Positions 48,901-57,992 of a stretch of 64,000 nt of DNA are shown here, piece after piece. How positions within the stretch are numbered: the first letter of the stretch is position 1; the number at the start of each line of letters is the position of its first letter. Position numbers and translations under genes: made by a program. The notes under the pieces are model-generated. The model ran no database searches. It saw only the letters and a list, made by a program, of their open reading frames with translations, and was not told where the DNA came from. This DNA comes from Monosporascus cannonballus (lineage: Eukaryota; Ascomycota; Sordariomycetes; Xylariales), in assembly GCA_004154925.1 (NCBI GenBank), contig QJNS01000705.1, positions 91,967 to 155,966 on the forward strand, given 5' to 3'.

Positions 48901-50015
48901 CTGCTGGGTTGTTACTTAGTCTAACAGCGTAGCTGATCCCCTGTCCGATTGAAAACTCGGGACGCATTCCAGACCGTGCAAACCAACCTAAGCTATGTAT
49001 GGCTAGCTAGCGATTAGCAGTTTCTCACATTGCTAGCGATTAGATCTATGTATCTATCTTATAATTCTCCGAAGAAGCAGGTCTCCGCAGTCGGCCGTCC
49101 CATAGACCCCAGATCGGACCTCAAGAACATGTGCTACAATGAAGGTGCATCTGGTCTCGATACCAGGCGTGATTACCCGAAGAAAGCATTGCTGTGGCTT
49201 TGTCTCCTATGCCAAAAGAATCGCCGCCTGAAACGTGGCGGCCCTGGTGAAGGGAGCTTGGCAGAGCCTCGGCAGTGTAGCAGCCGAAGCCTAGCCTGCT
49301 CAGGAGGTCTCCAAGGCCCGGGAAGGCTGACACCATGCAGGGGGATTCACAAATGACGAAACTCAATTCAGTCTAGACGGGCTGTGGAGCCCCATGGCAG
49401 CTCTGGGGTTCAGATGAACGGGGGTGACTTTCTAAGCTATCATCGGCTCATCAGTATCGCAAGCCCCCAGATCACCAGCCGTGTTAGCCGGCCAGGTACC
49501 AATCTATTTCCCCTCGCAGCAGCGAGCCTGGTTGGGTATATGATATTGAAACATCACATGGGTTGAGGTATCCAGCCTCAGGTTCCGCGAAAACAGCCCC
49601 AGGAGCTCCATGATGCAGGTACAAACACGTCGTGAGGCTCGTCTGAGCCCCCCTTCCCCCTTAAGCGCATCCACGATGTGATCGCTCAAGAGTCCTGGGA
49701 GTTCCCCAAGGCTTGGGTGTTCGGATGAGGCAGAATGGATAAGTTGGTTCCGTCCGCACATCACTTCCCTCGAAAACCCGTCAGGCGAAGTGTTCTTCTT
49801 CCCCCTCATTCCTTTTTTCTTGGCCATCTTCGCTTCTCATGACCTTCTAGGTATTACCCATATTGTGCTGGTTCACTTTTGTCGTTCTCTTTACTTCAGC
49901 AACCGTTCGTTTCTTTTCAACGATAGAGCCAGTCTCAATCTGTTCAACTACCCTTTGGTTTATATAATTTACGCCTGTTCGGTTTGGAGTCTGCGTCGGT
50001 CCGGTTTCTGTAATC
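45938..50015. other. 4-kb region without convincing gene
   Basis: Normal composition, frames of random length, no conserved motif recognised. The only stretch with a gene-like look is 46,411-46,870 (separate entry). Promoter and 5' leader of the repetitive secreted protein gene occupy the right end; its last 250 bases are pyrimidine-rich. Confidence 0.5.
46411..46870 (+). pseudogene. Possible frameshifted gene remnant
   Basis: Over 460 bases, GC is high and gene-like amino-acid strings move between the three plus frames: MNRISDYKRALAAGRQAM (from 46,489), FLAALNEVQASETAIRGDKV (from 46,599) and SFQKLLAESGMPDRDVGEMY (from 46,731). Each frame is soon closed by a stop or leaves the pattern. This suggests a gene broken by small indels, but no family is recognised and chance cannot be excluded. 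Confidence 0.25.
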
Positions 50016-51488
50016 ATGAAGTCTCTCCAGTTATGTCCGTTGACGCTACTTTCTCTCGTTGCTGTCGCAGCGGCCGGGATGCCCGAGAAGATAATCGAGA
50101 CCGTTATGCATGAGAAGGAGGTAATGCATACCGTGGTAGAGACGGTAGAACACCCAACGACAGTTCATGAGACTGTCCACGAGACTGTCCACGAGACGAT
50201 ACACGAGACCGTCCCCGTTCATGTCACTGAGGAAGTCCCTGTCCACGTCACAGAGACTGTCCCAGTTCATGTCACAGTAACCGAGGTCTCGCATGTGGTT
50301 GAGACGGAAGTACAACATGTGACCCAGGTCAGCACGGAGATCAAGGAGAAGCCGGTGACGGTCCCTGTCACCAAGGTCGAGACTAAGGTCGAAGAAGTCG
50401 TGAAGACTCTGCCAGTCACAGAGGTGCAGACCAAGGTCGAGACGAAAGTCGAGGAGGTCGTGAAGACGATGGTTCAGACCGAGGTCAAGGAGCACGAGGT
50501 CACGATCCCCGTGACAAAGATCCAGACGGAGCTCAAGGAAAAGATCATAACCCACGTCCAGAGTGTTCCGGTCACCCATACGCAGGTCGTGGAGAAGTTT
50601 GTCACGCAGACATCGATCCAGAAGGAGCACGTCACGATCCCGGTAACCGAAGTCCAGACCAAGGAGGTGGTGAAGACGGAAGTCACGAGCGTGCCAGTCA
50701 CCGAGACGGAGGTCAAGGAGAAGATCCTGACCCACGTCCAAAGCGTCCCTGTCACCGTCCCGGTTACGCACACGAAACTTCTTACGGAGACTTCGGTTCA
50801 GCATCAGACGATCCCCGTGACCAAGGTCGAGACCGAGAAGGTTGTCCACACGTTGACGGAAGTCAGTACGGCGCATGTCACTCTCCCGCCGGTCACCAAG
50901 GTCGAAACCCGGAAGGAGACAGTGGCGGTAACGGAGACGAGCATCCGGCAGAAGGACGTGACCGTCCCCGTGACGGAGGTCAAGACAGAGGTCAAGACCG
51001 AGGTCAAGGAGAAGCTGGTGACACATACGGTGGCCGTAACCAAGAGCGAGGTGAAGACGGAGACCGTCCACGAGACCGTGCACGTCACCCAGCCGCCCCA
51101 TACCGTCACCGAAACCGTGCACGTCACTGCGGACCCGCACACCGTCACGGAGACCGTGCACGTCACGGTTCCGGGCCACGCCGAGACGGTCACGGAGACG
51201 GTCCACGTGACCGCCACAGAGAGCTGCGCGGCTACTACGGCACCCGTCGCCCCGCCGGCCGAGCACACATCCGCGATGCCTCCCCCGGCTGAACATGAAA
51301 TGCCCCCGGCCGAACATACCACACCCCCAGCCGAACACACCACACCCCCAGCCGAGCACACGATGGCCCCTCCAGCGCACACAACCCCCCCTGCAGAGCA
51401 TCCTCCCCCGGTGGCCGAAGAACACCCGGCTACCACCACGGCCATACCGACGATGGCGCACGACAATAGGCGGCGGCACTGGTGGTAA
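50016..51488 (+). CDS. Secreted repetitive Val/Thr/Glu/His-rich protein, 490 aa, single exon
   Basis: One uninterrupted frame with a good start context (A at -3). Residues 1-20 (MKSLQLCPLTLLSLVAVAAA) form a clear signal peptide. Residues about 24-75 repeat the 4-residue word HETV/HVTE. Residues 100-350 repeat (V/I)PVTxVxTxV-type segments in which Val alternates with Thr, Glu and Lys, the pattern of amphipathic beta strands. A longer unit, KEKI(I/L)THVQSVPVT plus TIPVTxVxT, recurs about 61 residues apart (from residues 173 and 234). Residues about 350-410 return to TETVHVT. The tail (about 412-477) is Pro/His-rich with PPAEHT repeats, and the protein ends NRRRHWW. The mature part has a single Cys, no GPI signal and no membrane span. 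It should be a fibrous, beta-rich extracellular or wall protein; His clusters could bind metal. I do not recognise a family; no enzymatic function is suggested. Confidence 0.85.
   Translation: MKSLQLCPLTLLSLVAVAAAGMPEKIIETVMHEKEVMHTVVETVEHPTTVHETVHETVHETIHETVPVHVTEEVPVHVTETVPVHVTVTEVSHVVETEVQHVTQVSTEIKEKPVTVPVTKVETKVEEVVKTLPVTEVQTKVETKVEEVVKTMVQTEVKEHEVTIPVTKIQTELKEKIITHVQSVPVTHTQVVEKFVTQTSIQKEHVTIPVTEVQTKEVVKTEVTSVPVTETEVKEKILTHVQSVPVTVPVTHTKLLTETSVQHQTIPVTKVETEKVVHTLTEVSTAHVTLPPVTKVETRKETVAVTETSIRQKDVTVPVTEVKTEVKTEVKEKLVTHTVAVTKSEVKTETVHETVHVTQPPHTVTETVHVTADPHTVTETVHVTVPGHAETVTETVHVTATESCAATTAPVAPPAEHTSAMPPPAEHEMPPAEHTTPPAEHTTPPAEHTMAPPAHTTPPAEHPPPVAEEHPATTTAIPTMAHDNRRRHWW
50166..50215 (+). 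repeat. 12-bp tandem repeat coding for HETV
   Basis: Four successive copies of a 12-base unit close to CACGAGACTGTC encode HETV/HETI. The third copy is diverged (cacgagacgata). This is the best-preserved tandem array in the gene, so it is a likely site of copy-number variation. Confidence 0.75.
51300..51365 (+). repeat. 24-bp tandem repeat coding for PPAEHTT
   Basis: Nearly identical 21-24-base units around CCCCCAGCCGAACACACCAC repeat about three times and encode the Pro/Glu/His-rich tail. Near-identity at the DNA level implies recent slippage or recombination. Confidence 0.75.
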
Positions 51489-52232
51489 GGAAAGGCGGAA
51501 TAAGCGGGGTCACCGGTTGGGGCAAGAGCTGCAGCAGCGGGGTTTAGGATACGGACCGGAGGGTTGGTTTGGTGATTAGTTTTATTGTATCAATGTACGC
51601 GTAACGCACAAACGTTAGAACTCCTACTATGCCGGGGTCGTTAATTTTAGAACCTCCTGAGGACTTTCCTGTCTTCCCTTTTCCTTCACATATATTATAA
51701 GTCAAGCAATTGATCCAAAAAATTTTACTTAGTGCCTGTCCGCCTGTCCTTTCCTTTCCTTTTTTTTTTTTATTTGCCTTCCTTTGACCTCCCTGCCGAC
51801 AAGGGGCAGTGTCTCTGCGTTAGACGTACAGCGCCGAGGCAGAGCACTTCCAGTCATCGCCGTCAATAGTATATGCAACCATTTCAGTTGCCTCTTCTAG
51901 ATCCGAGGCTGATCGCCCCCCCGGATCTCCTTGTCCTCTTTCCCATCGAGCTTGGAATCAACTGCCGAGAACGCAGTAATATGTATCACATGTTCCGCGG
52001 TCAGGGCAGACGGAGAGCCAGGTAATCCTAGCCTTCCTTGCGCAGGTGATGGCGAAACGCCGAGGGGTGGAAGGTGTCTGAGCACTATCACAATAAAGGG
52101 GGTTTGCCGTCGGGAGATTTACTCCCATCGAGCGTTCTGCTAAGGAAAGATTTAAGAAGCGACTCGATGTTTAGGTTTCTAACTGTACGTAAAGATGGCC
52201 TGGCTACTTGAGGAAGCTGTTGCCTCGTATGT
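51489..52232. other. 3' flank of the repetitive protein gene
   Basis: About 740 bases with no gene. A T-rich run (cctttcctttccttttttttttta pattern) lies at about 51,747-51,771. Nothing else stands out. Confidence 0.5.
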
Positions 52233-52947
52233 CTAAGCATTTCTTCCCTCATCCGTCGTCCTGAGTCGACCACTTGTTCGTTCGGGATCCTGTGTGCTCT
52301 GTCCCGCACTCGCTAGCGTACAATCCTTGGCCCTCGGGCTGTTTGGTTCGTAACATGCAGTCTCCGTAACATAGAACCGGGGGATATAATCCAGTGCTAA
52401 CCACTCCTCCGGCTGGCCGACTCTGAAGTCCACCCCCAAATGCCTCCTAGACGCCTCGGTCTGCACGAATGTGGTAGTGCCAGTCCCGCCATCGATGTTC
52501 TGCAGAATCGGCAGATCGACAACATTTCCGAGGTGATTTTCAATTGTCAACGTCGTATTCCGCGGAACAGGCAAACGTTATCTCCGCCACGAAGACGCCC
52601 GTGTGTCCTCAAACAGCGAGGACCCGCGCTCGTTCTACTGCTTTCGCTGCACATTTTAATGGTCACCATTTAATTAAAGCTGATAAGTACCTCGCAGATG
52701 TATCCTGACACAAATTATCGAGCACCGAAATAAACGGGGTGGGTTGATCAGAACGGTCTTCCCAATTCAGATGACGTTCGATTTTCCTCTTGTTGAGCCA
52801 GTGACAGGGCCTCATCCAATAATGGCCATTGGCATTGAACCCCTCGCCTTCTTCATAACACGTGTAGGATTGATCGCTTTGTGCGCGGTAGAAACGACGC
52901 ATCGTAAGAAGGGGTGGCAGGCTAGGGGATGGATTAAATGTATTCAA
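52233..52947 (-). pseudogene. Broken gene resembling fungal DUF7587-type proteins
   Basis: Three protein-like stretches follow each other on the minus strand. The first (from a start at 52,947 or more likely 52,902) reads MRRFYRAQSDQSYTCYEEGE, then RHLNWEDRSDQPTPFISVLD, which resembles the FYR...GF...H(L/F)NW...TPFIS(V/M) core of DUF7587-type proteins as I know them. The second reads GHTGVFVAEITFA around 52,600, in the same frame but separated by in-frame stops. The third needs a one-base shift and reads TLTIENHLGNVVDLPILQNI to EEWLALDYIPRFYVTET. A 44-base GTACTT...GCAG segment at the first break is too short and out of phase to repair the frame as an intron. I infer a pseudogene with at least one nonsense change and one frameshift. 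DUF7587 function is not known; assignment is by memory of the pattern only. Confidence 0.6.
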
Positions 52948-55081
52948 CTCGGGATGAGGAGAGCTATCATAAGGACCTGGGGCCTGGAGCCAACCTGTTT
53001 CAGGAACAACTGCCCAGGGAAAAGAGGAATGCCTGACGATATAAACGATCCATTTGCAAGGAGCTGAGTGGGCAGGGCAAGTCTACGTACGTGAGGTGGC
53101 GGCTAAGGCGCTTTCACCCCGCAACACAACCTTGTACAGATGTCAACATTCTAGAGCTTCCGGGCCCTTTCCATGCATACGCACCCTTGATCCTGTATCA
53201 ATCCCGCCTTGCGTCATGCCGCCTCCCGTCCTCCCGTCTCGGAACCCTCCCATCCCTGTCGAAAATGCCCGTTGGTTACTCAGTCACTCATTCAGTCGGC
53301 CAGGTACCGGTAGCTACCTTTAAGCCCCACCTCCCCTTTTTTCGGCGCGGCCAGAAAAGGCCTCGAGGTTCGGGTTGGGTTGAGCCTGTACCTAAGCTAG
53401 TTGTCGAGGCGCCTCGGGATACATAGGAAGGGTGAGGGGGGAAGAGACGGTTTCCTCCGATGTAAAGGCATGTAAGTAAGCAGACGGGGAGGACCGTAAT
53501 AACAAGGGCGAGACTCTTTTAAAGCCATAAGGGGGACCGCACCGTCCCGGGCCAGTAAATGCCCCTTCGATGGACAGGTATTTCCAGTACGATCTCAAAG
53601 CGAGAACAGCGTAGAGTAGTTTCATACCTATCTTGCAAGTAGAGGAGAGGACTTTGGCGGAAAAATTACTAACTAATCTCTCTACCCCCGGCCCCTTCCT
53701 ACGGGCGATTTCGACCGGCAGCCGACAGCACGGTTTGAGGCGGACCCTCCAAGTCACTTGCTTCAAGCCAGCACCGGTCCTCTGATTATAACGCGAGCAA
53801 TGGTCCGGACACACCGAATCCGACCAGGCACACACACATCCAGGACCGAGCAAGCGAGAAAGGGGGAATAAGGTGCCGTGACTAAATCAAGGATTGCTTT
53901 TCTCTTCCATTACCGTCACATCCATATACACTCACACCTAATGCTACAAGAACAGGACAGCAGCAGCCGCACCCGGCCCAACCGGTTGCCTTTGCGCGGT
54001 CCTCCTCCCCATCTAAATATTTCCGTCCGCCTGCCTGAGTGTTAAATGCAAATGCTTTCGACGCCATGCAAAACAAAGAAGAAGAAAACAACTGTAACAA
54101 CAGTTCCACCACCAACCCATCCGTCCGTTTCATCCGTACGCATCCATGCATTCATCCGCCCATTTCTCCCTCCCGATAATCCGGGCCGACCAAGGTCTCG
54201 CCATCATAATACAACCGGAGAACGAACAAGCGGGACATGGGCGGTGGAGCCGCGGGTTATCGTTCCCCCTACCGAAAGAGGGAAGTTTTCTGGCTTCGTC
54301 AGATGTCGTAAAAAAAAAAAAACGCCTCAAAACGCCGATTATATGCAGCATGTCTGTGGGATGTGGTATATCTGAAAATTCTTCCAAAACCCAATAACTC
54401 CCCGGGGTATACCGTTCTCTAAAAACCGATTCCTTTAAGGGGGACTGCGCCGCGACGGATGCCATGTACAGGTGTCTTTGGTGATTCGAGGGTATAGGGA
54501 TATAGGTATATGCCGATAAGGGGGAAATGGGGGTAAGGGACATTGAAAGGCAAGAAACAGTGTAAGTGTGGGCTTTTGGACTAAGAGGAAAGCATTGCAA
54601 GCTGGGTGATCCTCGCAGGTACCGTGCGTAAAGGATCGTCCGAGCAGCCCGTGCATCAGGTCCAAACCCACCGGGGCCCCTTCGATCTTCCACCTTCTTC
54701 ACCATGCCACGCTGAAAATGCCGGATGTGTGTTAACCCTAAAGATCGAGGGTGCCGCATCGGTGGCTCTACCACCTCTACGCTACCCCCCCTCGAGTAAC
54801 TGTTGTACAGCTGAACCAGAGTTAAACTGCCCAGCCAGCTCTGTCGTGACAGACATTATTGACGGGCCTTCGTCTTATCGCCATCCAAGTTGTCACCGTG
54901 GCGTAGAAAAAGTGCGGATGCAGGGTAACGTTTAGTACGTGAGAGCCGAGAACCAAAAAACCCCACTCGGCGTCTAGGGTTGCCAAGATGCTGGTAGTCC
55001 TAAAGAGGCAGCCTTCCAAGGCGTACGGCGACTGCGCAACGCAGACCAGGCCGGAAGGCATGCCGAGGACGCTGTATCGTC
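52948..55081. other. Region without recognised gene
   Basis: Normal composition. The longest frame, 54,130-54,774 on the minus strand (214 codons), has low-complexity FFFF and Pro/His-rich parts, overlaps an A-run and is not supported. A patch at 54,740-54,800 is rich in short inverted words but does not form a tRNA. The downstream end of RCD1, or a possible extra 3' exon, may extend here. Confidence 0.5.
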
Positions 55082-56317
55082 TCACATACCCTGGTGGTTG
55101 GCACCGGAGTCCATCACGTTGTCCGACAGATTGATCAGCAGCTGTGCGAGACACCGTTTAGTAGCGGCGTCATCTCGCAAGACAGAGCTGAAGGTAGCAT
55201 CTCGGAGCGGCTCGGGCAGACACTGTCGGAGGGCCTCGCGGGCACGGGCGTTGTCGCTGAGGCGCAGGAAACAACGGACAACGTGCTTAAGGAGTCTGGC
55301 GGTCTGCTGCTCCACCAGCTGGGCAACCATATTGCTCAAGACTGTGCCGACAGCATAGAACCTCTCGTAAGTAGCGCAGATGTAGTTCAAGCCGCTGTCG
55401 TCGAGCAGGATCTTCTGCACGATAAAGATGGCGACGGTCTTGCTAAGCTCCGAACCCGTCTCCATGATGCGCAGGCAAAGAGGAATGATCTCGGTCGTAA
55501 GGAGAAAGTTAATCACCTCAGTAGAGTCGTTCTTAACTAGTGCGCCGATGACACCAAGGGAGGTCAAGCGGAGATACTCGAACGGTCGCGACTTTGAAGT
55601 CGTGTTCAGGAATGGGTAGAGGAAGAGGGGGATGTGAGCTGGAAAAAACAGCAAAGGTCAGCGTCAGCAGGTTGGAGAGCTAGCTCGGCTTTTGGGAGGG
55701 CAGAGACTGTTAACTACCATTCAAGAACAAAGTTCGAGTCTCGTTGTGGGAGGCTACGCACTGCAGCAGTGCGAGGGCGTTGCAGACCCGGTTGGAGGCG
55801 GCGGCGGTGAGCTGGGACGGGTTCAAGAGGCCGTAGACGGAGATTATCTCCTGCATCAAGGACGTCATGACACCTGTAGGAGCAATAGCCGGTTAGCCGC
55901 GGTTATCCCTTTCGTCCCAACCTCTCCGGACGCTAGGAACCCACCGAAAGAATGCCATAGGATGAGGGCCAGCTCGGGCACCTGTTCTCGCTTCTTGCTA
56001 AGCTCGAGAAGGGCGGCCTCGCGCGTGTTCTCGTTGAGCAGGTCGGCGATATAACCGAGTGTCCGGCGGTTGTCCTCGGATACATTCTCGAGCCCGGAAT
56101 CCTGCACGTGGGCGGCGGCGGAGACGGGCATGCCGGTAGCAGCGCTGTTATGGGAATTGGCTAGTCGGTTGTAGTGTTGCTGCTGAGCGGCAGAGATGGT
56201 GGCCTGCTGGACTTGGTGCTGGTGGCCGGGCTGCGAATGCATCCAGGACTGGTCCGGGTGGGCATTGTATCCGTGGTGCCCGTAGAGCTGGGGATTAGGC
56301 AGCATGCTGGCGTTCAT
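55082..56317 (-). CDS. CAF40: CCR4-NOT complex subunit Rcd1/Caf40 (CNOT9), 361 aa, 3 exons
   Basis: Minus-strand exons are 56,317-55,945, 55,873-55,718 and 55,638-55,082. Introns are 71 bp (GTGGGT...ACAG) and 79 bp (GTAGTT...CCAG). Splicing gives seamless family sequence: [17 protein letters not shown] across junction 1 and [16 protein letters not shown] across junction 2, then [20 protein letters not shown] and the helical-repeat body to [10 protein letters not shown]. Residues 1-80 are Gln/His-rich and variable; the armadillo-like domain that binds RNA, NOT1 and GW-type partners occupies about 85-350. The protein is part of the CCR4-NOT complex, which deadenylates and represses mRNAs in cytoplasm and nucleus. 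The tandem KIN1-like gene lies 1.7 kb upstream on the same strand. Oddity: the terminal codons read CAG-GTATGTGAG, a consensus intron donor, so an additional 3' exon replacing the last Gly-Met-stop is possible. Confidence 0.92.
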
Positions 56318-56400
56318 TTATCGCGAGAAGCTTGGGATGTGCGATGCGGACGGCGTGTTCGGACGGCTGGCCGTGAAGTTGGAGGTTATGGGTCGTATAG

Positions 56401-56433
56401 AAGAAGAAGAAGAAGAAGAAGAAGAAGAAGAAG
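56401..56433 (+). repeat. (AAG)11 microsatellite upstream of CAF40
   Basis: Eleven perfect AAG units followed by AAAGAGG. On the coding strand of the downstream gene this is a CTT pyrimidine tract 84-116 bases before the start codon. Such CT-rich tracts are common in fungal promoters near transcription start sites. It should be length-polymorphic. Confidence 0.9.
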
Positions 56434-56839
56434 AAAGAGGGGAGAAAAGAGGGAAAGCCGATGTTGAAGGTGATCGATCAGGTTGACAGAGCGGCGTTGA
56501 AGAAGGTGGGGGTGTCAGGGCGTGGGTATGGCGACTTTAATATGGCACCAAGTGTAGGGGCCCGAAAAGACGTCCAAAAAGAAGAAGAAATTCAAGTGTA
56601 GCGCAGTGTTACCTTGTTCGACGGGGGCGAAGCACCTCGAGGCAGACGCGATGATGTTGGGAGGCGACTGATGGTGAACGGGTGGGAAGCTTGCTCTATC
56701 TGGCAGATGGGCTGGTTGTTATCGATCGAGAAAGTCTTGCGCTGCCTAACCAAATACGTGGTGATTTGTTTACTTCTATGTACCTGAGATGGGGAGGGCT
56801 GATATGTATACGCAGGTGGACTACCAAAAGTGGCGCAAT

Positions 56840-56887
56840 GCTGCTGTTGTTGTTATTATTGTCGTTGTCGTTGTTGTTGTTGTTGTG
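56840..56887 (+). repeat. Degenerate (TTG)n microsatellite
   Basis: A run of CTG, TTG, TTA and TCG triplets ending in TTG repeats, located between the KIN1-like gene and CAF40. On the other strand it is a CAA-rich tract. Low complexity only; no gene uses it. Confidence 0.85.
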
Positions 56888-57992
56888 TCTGCTGCGATGG
56901 GATGATGGTGGTGACGCTGGTGGAGTTGATATATATAGTACAGAGTTGTTCCTTACAGTATGTAGGTTGGGTGAGGGTATTACAGACAGTGGGTAAGTAG
57001 TGGGAGGGAAGTTTAACCCTGCGATTCCAAGCGGCCCCTTGGTTCGGCATTCGTTAACCCAACCAAGACTCTTCTTTCGAGACGCCCGATCGCTACAGCA
57101 CTCCAGTCTCCCTCCAATTGCCGATTTACCTGGTAGGTACTGCACTGGGTAGTGTGTGGATCCTTCTTATTCTTCCCTGGTCCGTGCGACGACGAAGCTG
57201 GCCCACGGGGCTGGTGAGCCTCACATTACTTAGTAAGCAGCTACATAGCCCCCACCACGCCCTCATCGGAGGGACGGGTGCGGGGGGAGCTTTCGCGGGG
57301 CAGTATGCAGTATGCGGTATGCAGTGTGCTGGTATATTCATGTATGCATACCTACATGCTTCCCGAAGTAAACGATACGAGAGACAGAAAAGGGTCTCCT
57401 TGCCCGACAATGGACCACTTTACTTGCTACCTGATTAAAGCACGTAGGTATGAGGGTCTATTTAGGCAGGCTGTCACATACCGACATTACGACGCCCCGG
57501 GTAGCTTTGAGACAACACATATACCTCCCCATTACATTACCGCCTTTATTCGCTATAAAGAAACATCAAGAGTCATGACAGCTTGCTCTCGCCTGCTCTC
57601 TCTCTCTTTCCCTCTTCCACACTCTCGAAAGTCCTTATGGTCGTAGCCTCACTACCTCCTAATCCTTACACAAGTCGGGATTGTGGATAATCCACCCCCG
57701 AGGGCTTTTGCATCGACGATGGCAGTAGCCATGCTTTCCCTCTTTCTACCGCTCGATATCCTTTCCATCCTAGAAGAGAAAAAAACCAGAATGGAGCATG
57801 TACTCAAGTGACAAAAAAAAAGCAAACCTCTTGAGCCATCCGTACAACAGACATCTAGGCGCCTGGCTATTAAGACAGCGTGGATAAGCCGATATCGCCT
57901 CGTATTCTGCTGCCCAAAGCTTTCCCCGCGGCCCTTCTCCGCGCCCATGGTCCTTTCCCGTCTCGTTGCTGACCAAGAAGAACCTGTGGTCG

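Noticed and set aside
50046..51479. 477-codon open frame on the minus strand, antisense to the repetitive secreted protein
   Set aside because: It mirrors the sense gene: strong codon bias and repeats of GTC/ACC/GAG leave the antisense frame open. It lacks a credible start context and gives an Arg/Leu/Asp/Gly-rich product without a recognisable domain.
54130..54774. 214-codon minus-strand frame
   Set aside because: Composition is odd (FFFF from an A-run, many His/Pro/Arg), no family resemblance, and other frames in the area are equally long. Probably chance.
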